Program-made: the position numbers and the translations under genes | From: Blattamonas nauphoetae | Taxonomy: Eukaryota; Preaxostyla; Oxymonadida | Length of the DNA: 64,000 bases | Assembly: GCA_033064195.1 (NCBI GenBank) | Contig: JARBJD010000095.1 | Coordinates: 124,001 to 188,000 of the forward strand | Direction of reading: 5' to 3' | Shown here: positions 1 to 10,738 of the stretch, piece after piece | How the letters are laid out: each line of letters starts with the position of its first letter | How positions within the stretch are numbered: the first letter of the stretch is position 1 | Notes under the pieces: generated by a model | The model's database searches: none | The model's input: only the letters and a program-made list of their open reading frames with translations | What the model was told of the DNA's origin: nothing

Positions 1-1812
1 GATCTCTTCCTCCACGTCGCCCCGCCGCTGGTCGGTGATGAGCGACACAATCGGCTTCTGATGCGGGTTGTTGCTTTCGTCCAACTGCTGCCAGTTTACA
101 GTGTACTCCTCCAAGCTAAGAAAGAGAGATATGAGAGAGATGAGAGGGGAGAGAGATGAGAGGGGAGAGGGCAGACCAGTTGCGGATTGGGTGGATGCAG
201 AACGAGACCGGCATTTTGATGGGCGGCTCAGGAGCATCCGGATCGACAGGCTCCTCCTTCTTCTTCTTCCCCTTCGCGTCTTTCTTCTTCTTCTTCTCTT
301 CCTTCTTCCCCTTCTTCTTCTTTTTCGGGTCCTCCTCTTCCACAACCGGCGCCGGGAACAGTTCGGGATGGAAGAACTTCTTCGACCCGCCCTCGTCGGG
401 GAAGTACTCTTCGGGATACGCGCCTGTTTGCTGAGAGGAGTGAGTGGGAGGAAGGACACACCATTCGCGTCTGCTGCCAGAACGTCCTCACCTTCTTCTT
501 CATCTCTTCGGCAATCTTGTTTCCGTCGTCCTTCAGCAGGCGCTGGTACTCGTCCACCTGCAGCTGCTTCACCATCTCCTCGTTCTTCCTCTGCTCCTCC
601 TTCACCTTGCTCCGCGCCAGCTCCAGTGCTGTCTTGCCCTCGACGTAGGGAAGATCTGGCCTTAATCCGAGCAGAACCTCCTCCTCGTATCGCATCTTCT
701 TCACTCGCTTTCGCGTGATCCACCCGCGATATGCTTTCTGAATGAGCAGAGCGGCGTCTTTTCGACCCATAAGTTTTGTATTTGCATTTGAAAGCATCCC
801 CACTCGATCAACTTTCAAGAAAGACGACCTTTCTCTTCCCTGTCGAGCACGTTCCGCAGATTGGATGATCAGAATGGCTTCTTCGAATGTAAGTTGAGCT
901 GGCACGTATTCGTCAATATCTTCTGGCTGAGGAGGATCATACCGATCGATGAGCAGAGTCTATAAGAAAATAACGTTATATTTCGTGAGAAAAAAGTGAG
1001 GGCAAGTGGATGCAGACCAGGAGATCATCCTGCCTCCTAATTTTCTCGTTTCGTTTGTCTTTCAGAACTCGAGGTGGAGGAATAAGCATTTTATCGTAGT
1101 TAATGTTGAGAGTGTTCAAAATTTCGTCCAAATCGATCGCAGGTTGATGGTGGGCTCTCATCAAAAACTAGAAAGAGTACAAAAATAAAAATGGGAGAAT
1201 GATCGTTAGTATGTACAATAAAACGAGAGGAACATGAAAAAAACGAGAAAAGAGGATGTGGAGTGATTTTGTGGAAAATGAGAACGTTGGTGAGATTGAT
1301 GATCCATAGTGGGGAAGTGGCAAAAGAAAAAGAGAGGGCAATCAAAAAAATGAAGAAACAATCATACTGTTTTCAACTCGAGGATTCTTCCCATCACTGA
1401 ATCGAGTAATTTGAGTACTTCTTTTCGTTTCTGTGGGTGGACAATTTTATCTTGAGCATCTTCCAATTTTCGATAAATTTGGACGTATCTCACATATAAT
1501 GTGGCAAAAAATCGATATTTATCCTGATTGTCCTTTGGGATGAGAGCTTTGTCTTGTGGAGTTTCAATCTCTGAAACGTGGACGAAGAATGCAGAAAAAT
1601 ATGATTTTTGTGGAAAAAGGAAGATAAAAGAGAGATGAAGTTCAGATAAGACTAAATGGAGTAGCAGATGAACATACCTAATTGGTCAAAGCACTGAATT
1701 ATGAATGAGGGAGAATATTCGGGTGAGTGATGGATTATGATTCACGAAAAGAAAAAAATGAAACCTCATCGATGACTTCTCTCCACAGTGCATCATAATA
1801 TGCGTGCGACAT
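1..1812 (-). CDS. DRC11: Dynein regulatory complex subunit 11 (IQ and AAA domain protein), 3' part cut by window edge
   Basis: DRC11/IQCA1 belongs to the nexin-dynein regulatory complex of motile axonemes. The ATG is at 1812-1810 and gives MSHAYYDALWREVIDE, like the family N-terminus. Later exons read IETPQDKALIPKDNQDKYRF (about 1570-1510), a helical block ending GRILELK, then RAHHQPAIDLDEILNTLNIN (about 1160-1100). An IQ motif follows at about 755-690 (ALLIQKAYRGWITRKRVKKM), just before EEEVLLGLRPD, the family-typical order. A lysine/glutamate-rich linker (about 340-240) leads to LEEYTVNWQQLDE, still open at base 1. At least six short introns interrupt the gene; one spans 116-208 and another about 430-505. 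The AAA domain expected next lies outside the window. Identity rests on the IQ block and exon order, and is strong. The downstream gene end is not visible. Confidence 0.85.
135..166. repeat. Two perfect 16-bp tandem copies inside a DRC11 intron
   Basis: The unit gagagatgagagggga occurs at 135-150 and 151-166. On the coding (minus) strand it is a pyrimidine-rich run just upstream of the 3' splice site at 116, so it probably doubles as the polypyrimidine tract. Confidence 0.7.
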
Positions 1813-1966
1813 GCGTGGAAGAGAGGACTCGATCTAACCACAGCCCAGAACAAAACTTCGGAAAAAAGTGTTAATGTTGAATGAGAAACTACGTCGCTTA
1901 TGAAGTGAGAGGAATGAAACTGAGCTAAAAAATAAAACCAGTTGCCCGACAAACGAAAGAAAAGAG

Positions 1967-4090
1967 TCAGGATTTCTTAGTTGATTTGGCAGCATTCCTT
2001 GTGGAAGTCTTCCCAGACTGACTCGGCTTTGCCTGCGGTGTGGTCGTCCCAGTACCTCCACTCTGCGGAGATTTTGTTGGTGTTTGTTGTGTGGGCTGGG
2101 ATTGTGTCTGCTGAGTCTGCTGTTCCTGATACTGCTTTTGCTGCATCTGAAGAATGTACAATGCTCGCTGCTGGGCCGTCACCTGCTCCTGATACTGCTG
2201 CTGATAGCGCGCCTTCTCGCTGGGCGACAGTTTCTGGTACTGCTCAGCCGTGACCTGTGTGAAGAGGTTGTTCTTCTGCATCTCGGCCGAGACTGTTGTG
2301 TAGTTCTGTTGGATCATCAGCATCTGCTTTTGGATGTATTCGCGCTGCTGGCGGAGTTGCTGGAGTGGGAGGCCTTGCGACGGGTTGTTCTTCTTCTCGT
2401 CGATCAACTGCTGGATCTGCATCTGCTGCATCTGAAGCTGCTGCAGCTGTACGCCCAACTGTGCTGCCTGCTGGATGAGCATCTGCTGGTTGGGAGTGAA
2501 TGGAGCTGCTGCAGGTGTCGTACCCGCTGCTGCTGCTGGTGCGCCGGCCTGTGGTTGAGCTTTCGCTTTGTCGTCCTCTTTCTTCGGCTCCTCCTTTGCC
2601 GGGGCTGGTTGTGCCTCTGCCTTTTTCTGCTCATTCTTTCTTGTTGCATTGGCGGCTCGGGGATTAACTGTTTCAGCTTCTTGTTCGGCCTCCTCTCGTT
2701 TCGTCATGTCATTTTCAACTGCTCGGTTGGTGTCGGAGTCTTTTGGTCCATCGTTTTTGACTTTAAGCATCCTGGCTCGCTTCTTTTGGCGAAGGGTGGT
2801 TGATCCATTCTCATCGGAATTCGGTTCATCTTCATCGTCACTCAGGACTTCATCAGCGTCGTCACTCTCCTTTCCCGTCCAATCAAACACGAAATCATTT
2901 ACAAATTCCATTTTTTGGAACAATCCATGGAACATACGTTTGAGGTAGTTGTAATCTGGTTTTGAGTCGAAGTGAAGATGTTTGACGTAATCGAGGTATG
3001 TTGCGAACTCCTTTGGGCAATCTTTGCAAAGCGCATCAAGAGTAATACTCATTTTCATGTCGCAGATGGCTTTGAACTTTTGGTTCCGATTCTCAATGTT
3101 CAGACCTTGCCACGGAAGACCTCCCGTCGCGAAATAAACAAGAATATAGCCGACAGCTTCGAGATCATCGCGACGTGACTGTTCAATACCATGGTGAGCG
3201 TTCTGAATTTGCGGAAAGAATGGAGATGAAGAAAAAGAGGCCAGACAATCGATGCATATCGAACAGTTCCAGTGAGACCACATCCTTCTTTGTATGGGAT
3301 GTGCTGGTGAGTGGACGAATCTCGGTATCTTTTGGCGAGACCATAATCAATAAGATACACAATTTTCGATTTGTCACCTGAACCCATCAAGAAGTTGTCT
3401 GGTTTGATATCTCGATGGATCTAAGAGATATGACAAAAATAATCAACAAATGAGTCAGACATAATCCTTCGAATGGAGGAATTCGAGTCTGGAAATCATC
3501 TGTTCAGCAAGCATGATTGTTGTTTTTAGAGAAAAGCGAGTATCTGGCATGGCACAAATTAAATCATCGAGAGATTTTCCAAGGAGATCCATGACCATGA
3601 CATTGAACGGTCCTTCTTTACCGAACCATTTTGCCTATATATCAAATAATCAGGAAAAAGGTGGCAGAAAAAATGAAATTTGAAGAATGAGATGAGAGGG
3701 GAGTGAAAAGCCGAAAAAGATGTAGAGTTTTGAGAATCGAGAAAACATACTTGTGGAATACCAACGCTTCCATTGAGATGCCGATAAAGTTTGTATTCAT
3801 ATTGAAGTTGAGGCATTCTTGCATTTAGCGGCTATTTTTGAGAAATGAGTGATGAAAATAGAAAAGAAGGTCAGACTTCCAACTTTACGGCAAATATCTC
3901 GTTGGAACCAGCCATGGAACCCTTGTAAATTGCACCTAGGGAGAAGTTCGTGAGAGGAAAATGAAGAAAGAAAATGCTCCGCACCAAAGGAACCTGCTCC
4001 GATTTTCTTCTCGAGCTTGTACTTCCCACCTACCATGGTAGGGACTGTCGTACGCGGTTTGGCTGCACGCTTCGGCTTGACGGTTGTCAT
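1967..4090 (-). CDS. Casein kinase 1 family Ser/Thr kinase with long Gln-rich tail
   Basis: CK1 kinases phosphorylate acidic or primed sites in many cytosolic and nuclear pathways. The ATG is at 4090 ([15 protein letters not shown]). Exons then give the glycine loop KKIGAGSFG (about 4020-3990), the Lys strand NEIFAVKLE (about 3910-3885), the block [17 protein letters not shown], the catalytic loop [14 protein letters not shown] (about 3420-3385), and [20 protein letters not shown] with [10 protein letters not shown], all CK1-specific. The magnesium motif reads DYG, not DFG ([11 protein letters not shown]). After the kinase come an acidic stretch ([13 protein letters not shown]), a Lys/Glu/Pro/Ala linker and about 180 residues rich in Gln, ending KSTKKS at 1967. 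The introns lie in the kinase half. The tail is one exon and resembles disordered CK1 C-termini that regulate activity or location. Confidence 0.92.
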
Positions 4091-4371
4091 TTGCTCTCCC
4101 TTAATTTGACTTTCATCACATCATGGAGTTTGAAAATGAAGAAAAACTATGTTACAATGCACAAGATCATAAAAAATCCAAAAAATTATTACAACGACCT
4201 ATGTTAAGTCAGATACAGATTCCCTTAAGACCTATTCTGTGTGAGAGGGCCATCTGGAACAAGACTGTTCTCGTCTTGGTGAATTAGGCCGAAGAACACG
4301 CTTCAAAAGAGATTCAAATGGAACCTCTGAGTTGAATCAGAATGTCTCAGCTGGGTTGGAGCACCGGAGCA
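4091..4371. other. Intergenic stretch, no gene seen
   Basis: About 280 bp separate the AAA+ gene's proposed stop from the casein kinase start. I see no tRNA-like fold, repeat or conserved reading frame. It should hold the AAA+ 3' UTR and the kinase promoter. Its right edge depends on the tentative last AAA+ exon. Confidence 0.5.
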
Positions 4372-6128
4372 TCATGATCTCAACGAACGTGCTTGGAGGA
4401 GATGCTCATTCGTGATTTCCTGACTTAATGATTGAAAGAGGAACAGACAGATTGGCCTTGTGACAGACACAGCAGAGCAGCAGAATCGATGAGCACTCTG
4501 ATATCAGATAGACTCGATCTGGAGTTTCAAAACATGAAACATGTGGGAACAAACTGTTTGATGAAATCTGACTGATGGTCGAGTGTGATTGAGTGGGAGA
4601 GCGAGAGAGTTGAGAGATGGAGCTGTGCAAAGCTGATAATCTCAGCGATGGAGGGGCGTTTTGTTGATACCGCCACATCCAACCGACCTGCGGACGATGA
4701 GCAGAGAAAGAGAACCAAGACCTCCTTGTTGCAGCTGGCTGGGGATGAGAGTGACCGAGGGTGTGGTGGCAAAACAAACGATCTGTTCGGCGGAGAGCGA
4801 GAGCGAGTCGAGCTCAAAACAGAGTGTGCGGAGGATGCCCTCAACGAAAGACGACTGATCTGGGAAGATGAGAAGAAGGAGGAAGACCGTCGTCTTCGAG
4901 GCGAGGCACGAGGGCGTGGAGGTTGTCCAGGAGAAGCACACACGGCGACGATTCTCTGAGCAGAATGAAGCAGACAAGAACACACCGAGCAGAGAGGAAC
5001 AGCTGGTGGATGGTCTTCTCCATCTCCCCATAACCTGCTTTCACAATCTCCCCAATTCGGACAGACAGGCAGTCCATCTTCATCAGCTGAGCGAACTGGC
5101 GGACGAGAGTCGTCTTCCCAGTCCCCGGCGGGCCACTGACGAGGCAGCCGATGGGAGGAGACAGCGGGGTGGATGCGAAGAGAGCGAGAAGAGAGGGATC
5201 GAGCGTGCAGCGGAAGGTGTGTGCGAGAGAGGACAGGTTTGACTGGTTGAATTCTGTCAGAGGCCCGAGCTGTTCTGAAAAAGGAAAGACTCGAATGAAT
5301 GCTTCTTTTGCTGTTGAGCGAGAGGTGTGTGGGATTTCACTGATCGTGATTTCTGAGAGTGAGAATGATGAGATGAGAGGACCAGACTGTTTCCGTCTTT
5401 GACAGGCGAGCACGATGAGAGGACGAGATGAACAAGTGATTTCATTTCAGAATAAGTTTTGCATCGATTCACGCGAAATGAAAGCTCTGAATTGTTTCAC
5501 GACGAAGGAATCAAACCAGAAGTCATTGAAAGTGGAGTTTGAACGGTCTTGTTCCAAATATTTTGGAAGATTGGAAGTCTTTGTTCGAGTTTGATGTGAT
5601 TGCAATGATAGATAAGCTGGAAGAATCAGGATATGAGTTGGAATACATCAAAGCTGTTTGGGGCATCGGACGGAAGTGAATCGAGTGATCGAATCGCGTA
5701 AATCTTTGGATAAAGTATGTGGCTTTAGAAAAAGATGACATACAAGAAGTATCTTATCTGTGCGTGCGAGTGAGTCTTGAAGAGTGAAAATATCGCGAAG
5801 AAGAAGGGGTGAGTACAGATCTAAATCATCAAAAAGTACTGTCAAGAAGAGATAGTAGAAGATAACAGGATATTAAAGAGATACCAACACATGGTTGGGA
5901 AATTCTAGCTTGATCAAGGATGAATGATAAAGCTCGGTCAATATCATAAAATATCGATCCAATTGTGTGTGAATGAAATGAATAGCCGAGTTCTTGGGCG
6001 AATTGTGATGCAAGATACGTTTTTCCAGATCCTGCATGGCCATGGAGGAGTAAAGTGCGAAGTTTGATGTCTCCTGACAGCAAAGCTGGCGGGAGTAGTG
6101 ATGTGGATGTGGAGGTTAATGGATTCAT
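4372..6128 (-). CDS. Tandem AAA+ ATPase (Cdc48/PEX/AFG2-like), both Walker B motifs altered
   Basis: Two AAA+ modules follow each other on the minus strand. The first begins about 20 residues after the ATG at 6128, with Walker A HGHAGSGKTYLAS (about 6045-6005) and Walker B VLFDDLDLYSP (about 5840-5805). The second has Walker A SGPPGTGKTTLVRQ (about 5145-5100), the substrate-loop region KAGYGEMEKTIHQLF and Walker B VLLLDNLHALVPRLED (about 4945-4895). A sensor-1-like segment (VCFATTPSVTLIPS) and GRLDVAVSTKRPSIAEI follow. The probable end ITNEHLLQARSLRS stops at 4372, in the usual AAA C-terminal position. Modules of this type remodel or extract proteins as hexamers. Both Walker B motifs lack the usual Asp-Glu pair (DD and DN). 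Exon joins between 5800 and 5300 and the last exon are tentative. Which Cdc48-like subfamily it belongs to cannot be told by eye. Confidence 0.7.
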
Positions 6129-6287
6129 TTTTGAGAGATATATGAAATTGAAATCTTGATTTCAGTGAAATGCGGGAGGAGGAGTTGCAAGGGCAAGTTG
6201 TGGGATCTTGCCAAAGAAATGGTAAAATGAAACGTTTGACCAAAGAAATGCTGAGCAAAATCGTCAAAAAACACAGTATCAAATCGA

Positions 6288-7031
6288 TTATTTCCCAATT
6301 CCAAACCTATGCCCATGATGACCAGGTTTTGTTCCAGTTCCAGCTATCGCGCTTAACGAAGAATTCAGAAGAAGTTCAGGTCCACCTTCACCATTACTCT
6401 CGCGGAGAATGTTGAAAGCATCACGAATATCACTTGGGAGAAGAGGGAATAGGCTCGGATCTGACGCTGATGACATTGCTGATTTTCGGAGTCTCTGTTC
6501 CTTGATAACAACAGCTGGTAGAATAGCGAACCATAAAGAAGATACCCAATTCAACGAGTTCACCACAGTAGATCCTTGCGATCCCATTGAGGATTTTGAC
6601 TGATTTGGTATCCTTACTGGCCGGTTCCTTTGTGATTGAAGTAAAAATCTAACAAAAATGTTTGTACAAATGTTCATACTGTTCGAGTTGTATCTTTTGG
6701 CAAAACAGTTCCTTTGAATTTTGCATACCGGAGTTTCTGTTCTTCTGACAAAGACGAGGTGATTTCTCTGCAAATTCTGACTCAACGACCTAATTTCACA
6801 CATTTTTTTCCTCGCTTCAAAGTCAAAGTCGAAGAAGGCATCATTAAGCTGAATTTGTTTCCGTTCTTCTTGGATTTGAACTTGTTCAGCGACACTGTCA
6901 TCATCAACGTCTTCAGGGGCAGGTTCATCGTATTCTCTGTCTCAATAACAACTAAAGGAGACATACAAATTCTGAACAGGATAATCATTATCCTCAAACA
7001 TTCTTTCTAGGAGGTCATCTTGGTCAGTCAT
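6288..7031 (-). CDS. TAF11: TFIID subunit TAF11 (histone-fold)
   Basis: TAF11 pairs with TAF13 through a histone fold in TFIID, the RNA polymerase II initiation complex. The ATG at 7031 opens MTDQDDLLERMFEDNDYPVQ. An acidic N-terminus follows across one intron (EYDEPAPEDVDDDSVAEQ). The histone-fold entry is SLSEEQKLRYAKFKGTVLPK (about 6775-6700), close to the family pattern of Glu-Glu/Gln-Leu then Arg-Tyr. Next come ILNGIARIYCGELVE (about 6590-6545), matching the GISKVFVGEVVE-type helix, and PLLPSDIRDAFNILRES (about 6450-6400), matching the family's final PLQPKHMREAVRRL block. The stop is at 6288. At least three short introns change frame, so no single long ORF shows the gene. Assignment rests on three ordered motif blocks. 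The gene is divergent from NUP93, with 23 bp between the start codons. Confidence 0.8.
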
Positions 7032-7054
7032 CTTTTCTTGTGGGAGGATCGACA
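7032..7054. promoter_or_regulatory. 23-bp divergent spacer between TAF11 and NUP93 start codons
   Basis: The TAF11 ATG (minus, 7031) and the NUP93 ATG (plus, 7055) are separated by 23 bp. Unless one start is wrong, the two promoters must overlap each other and the opposite 5' end. No TATA-like box fits between them. Confidence 0.5.
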
Positions 7055-10000
7055 ATGCACTCTCACAAATTGGATCCATCGCAGATCAGGTTGCCAGAAA
7101 CCCAGAGAATCGTTGTTCCATTTTCACTCCACCAGTTAAACAAACATTCAGAAGGTCTCTATCGAAAAGCGACTCAATCAACAGACAATGACTTCGACAA
7201 GGCGTATTCTCCTCATATTGCTCTCGATCTTTCTTCCTCTCTTTTGAATCCATTAGTCAACAATTTCTCAATGCAAAAGGAATCCAACTTCCTCAAGTTC
7301 CAACAGAAATGACCTCATATGCAGATCTGACTCCAGAGCTCAACTCATCAACACACCAGAGCCAATCCATCGAAAATACTCTCCAACACACACATGATGT
7401 CATTTTTCTTTCAAGTATCGAACAGACAACACAAACGGTTTGTTCCTCAATCACTCAAATCTCATTTGTCCTCCAGTCGATTCGACGTCAGCTTTCATCA
7501 ACCCATCGCACTTCAATGAATACTTGGAAACATATGAAATCTAATTTGATGACACAATTCGGAAAATTGCCAGTCACCTCTCAGACAGCAGGCCAACATC
7601 CACACCAAAGAACTGGTCTCCTTCTCTCCTTTTATTCCTTTCAGATGATCCTCTGAAGGTTGAAATGGAAACAACTCTTCATCCTGGGCTTCTTCAAACC
7701 AGTATCCTTCATTTTACAATTATTCTCTTTTCAGACTCAATCATCACTCCTCTCACCACCACGTTCTATTCAGTTGTCCAGCAACATTGTCAAGCCCGCC
7801 AAATCTTTCTCAATCGTAACATGTCAAGCCAATTGACAGATCCAATGTACCAGCCTTCGTCACTGGCAGCACAATTCACATCTCCCCTCCTCCAACAGAG
7901 CCTCAAGGCGATCTTGTCGGCAACTTCATTTGATGGAATTAGCCTTGTTTGAGTGTTTTGTTTTGATTTGCCCAGGTAAAAGATCATCTCATTGATATTT
8001 ACGCACTGCTGGACAGAATGATCGTCAACGGCCAGGAAGCTATCGCTGGGTCTCTTCTTCTCTTTTTCATCTTTTGCAGCACACAATTTCCTTCGCAATT
8101 TATTCCTTTCCATCATTTTCATCGAATTTTGGGTGATATCGATCTGACGCCGATTCAAGTCAGTGAATCGTACCCACACTCTCTCATGACATCAATCTCA
8201 GACTTCCCACATCCGCTTTTCCTCTCTCCTTCGTCCCTCACAACTGTTGTCCCTTCGACTCCTCTCCTTAAATCAACACTTAGTCTCCAATTCGGGCTTC
8301 TGAAGGGGACCATTGCCTACCTTCAAGAAAGCAAAATACGCCACATTCAGTCTCTTCTTACCCGCCAAGACATCCTCGCTCGCGCAAAACTTGGTTCGTC
8401 ACACCATTTCATCGCCAAAATCGCAGCCTACGTTCGCGTCATTCACGCCAACACTACCTCAATTTTGGACGCAGCCAAAAGCTCTGTCGAGCGAGACATG
8501 GACGCGCGGAGGAGGAAGGAATGGACTTCCTTCGACGACAAGAAGGAGAGAGTGGACTTCCCCCCGGAATTCGAGACCTTCACCCAGGACGACCTCCCCC
8601 TCTGGCCCCTCCTCTTCTTCTGCATCCGCTGCGGACGATACCTCGACGCCATTCGCCTCCTGCAGAACCCCACCATCGCGTCCACCATCGACTCGGAGAA
8701 GAACGAGAAGGAGAAGAGCGGAGGGCTGTTTTCGGTGCAGACCATCAAGTCCTTCCTCGGCTTCCAGTCGAAAGAGCAGATCGGCGGGACAGAGTCAGTC
8801 CACACGACAGACCCACACTCCTCCCTCTTCCTCCAACTCCTGCAGGACTACTTGATGAACGACCATGTTCTGTCGCCTGCTGCCAACACCGAGTTCCACC
8901 AGCACTGGAAGGCAAACAGGATGCACGCCAAGTCCATCAGCGACTCGTCTGATTTGTACAAAATCGCGTGCTTCCAAATCATCGGCCGGGAGTCAACGAA
9001 GCAGACGGAGCAGGTGCCCTTCCACAACAACAACGACTACCTCTGGATGCTCCTCGAAACAGTCAGCGACGAGAAGAGCGTCTACACCGAGATGGTTGCC
9101 TCTCTCTCCAACAACGACCCGCACAGAGCCTTCCAATCCGTCACGCTCGAGCACGCAGCTGCTCTCATCCAGAAGCGGTGTACGGAGAGGAGGACGCCGA
9201 AGTGGAAGCAGGCCTTCTACCTCCTCGCCACGCAGCAGTTCGAGATGGCCCTCGCATGCCTCGCCTCGTCTGACCCTCTCTCGCCAGCCTCCATCATTGC
9301 CGGCACGCAGTCGCAGTTCAGCCAGCTGACGATGGACGAAGCTGCCCTCCTCGTCCAGCTTTGGATGTGTCTCTCGCACTACGGCCTCGTCAACGAAGAT
9401 TCGGCCCCGGCCAAAGACTCGAACAGCTTTGTCGTGCCTGTCCGTCTCGACGATGTGAAAGAGCTGTTCAACGTGCAGACCAATCACAACAGTCGGACAC
9501 AGTCTGTCCTTCTCTTCGTCCAGCCTCGCACTCTGCTCGACTCCTTCACCCGTTCCTTCCTCAAACCATTCCCCAAAGTGGCAGTGTCCTACGCTCTCGT
9601 TCCGTTCTCCCAACAGACAGCGCGCCTCGCTCCCCTCTCACCATCCACCAAGCACCTCTACCAGCAGCACCAGTTTGTTGTCAATCCTCTCGTCCGCCTC
9701 ATCGTCCGCCTCATCCTCGACTCGTCTCAGATCGACTTCTTCTTCGGATCCAGCGGCACACAATCCTCGGCCAACCAGAACCAGATGATCACTGCCGCGT
9801 CCGACACTGGACCCGGGTCCCTCCTCATCGTCCCTCCAAACGGGTACCTCTCGTCGTTCATTTCGGCGGAGTCTGTATCCTTCCTCTCGTACGAGGCTGG
9901 GATCTACGCTGAGCAGAACCAAGACATTCCCCTCGCGATCTCCCTTCTCTTCAAGTCAAACACAGAGGAGGGACTGGACGCTGCGTGTGCTGTGTCGGAG

Positions 10001-10615
10001 GTTGCGATGGAGCCTCTGCTTCTCACCACTCCGTTCTCTCTTTACAGCGAGGCGCCGTTTGAGACTCGCAAGGAGATCAACGCTCGCCACCAGGAACAAC
10101 GCCAGCTCATTCTGAAGACAATTGTGTCCGCCCTCATCGTCCAGCAGTCCATCCACGGGCCTCTCACCACTGTCCCGAAACTCGTCTCGCTCCGAGCCAT
10201 TGTGAAAGTGGCTGAGGCTGTGGAAGCATTCAACGCGATGAACTTCCCACTCAGCATCACCAAAATTGACCAGTCCGGACTCATCCCAACCACCCAGCTC
10301 CAAATCCAGTCTGTCCTCTCCTTCTGCTCAACAGGCATCGGGCGGTGTCTGCAGAACAACTTTGCGGGATTGTTTCTGATTTATTTGCATTCGCTCACGC
10401 AGATCTCTCGGAGCGGTCCGAACCCTCAACAAATCAATCCATATCAGCAGATGGGAATGGTCTATCCGACGAACGACACAAGATTTGATGCTGCCAAGCT
10501 CAAGGAGAGAAGTGAGGTGTTGATAGAGTTTGTGAACTGTCTTGGGCAGGAGGGGAAGATCAAAGGAATGGATGGAATTCAGAGCTTAACGTTCAGGCTG
10601 ATTGGAAACTTTTGA
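7055..10615 (+). CDS. NUP93: Nucleoporin NUP93/NIC96
   Basis: NUP93 is the inner-ring linker nucleoporin that anchors NUP62- and NUP205-type subcomplexes. The start at 7055 gives MHSHKLDPSQIR. After an intron near 7204-7257 the frame reads QQFLNAKGIQLPQVPTE, like the family's early FLASKGI block. Several more introns lie before 8018. From there one large exon runs to the stop at 10615. It carries the Nic96 hallmarks DDLPLWPLLFFCIRCGRYLD (about 8590-8650) and LYKIACFQIIGRE (about 8955-8995), then NDYLWMLLE (about 9030-9055). These match the family order of a PIW..IYYCLRxGDL helix, a xYKVAVYCIIGR helix and a DYLWLKL helix. The C-terminal half is alpha-helical and ends TFRLIGNF. The encoded length is about 1000 residues, slightly long for the family. 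The 3' exon is visibly GC-richer than the intron-bearing 5' part. Confidence 0.88.
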
Positions 10616-10738
10616 ACATTTCATAATTCTTTGATATAATCATTGTCTTTTAAAAGACGGTTTTATCGAAAAAGATTTGATCGAACCACCCATCTTTTCT
10701 CACTTGTCCAAAAACTTCACAGTCTTTGATATCCTTCC

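Noticed and set aside
2084-2803. 239-codon Leu-rich plus-strand frame opposite the casein kinase tail
   Set aside because: The Leu/Cys-rich translation comes from reading CAG-rich Gln codons backward.
4585-5242. Plus-strand frames across the AAA+ gene
   Set aside because: The minus strand carries Walker A and sensor motifs in the same bases; the plus frames are Arg/Glu-rich shadows.
8993-9613. 206-codon minus-strand frame opposite NUP93
   Set aside because: Opposite a conserved helical domain; sequence is Glu/Val/Arg noise without family features.
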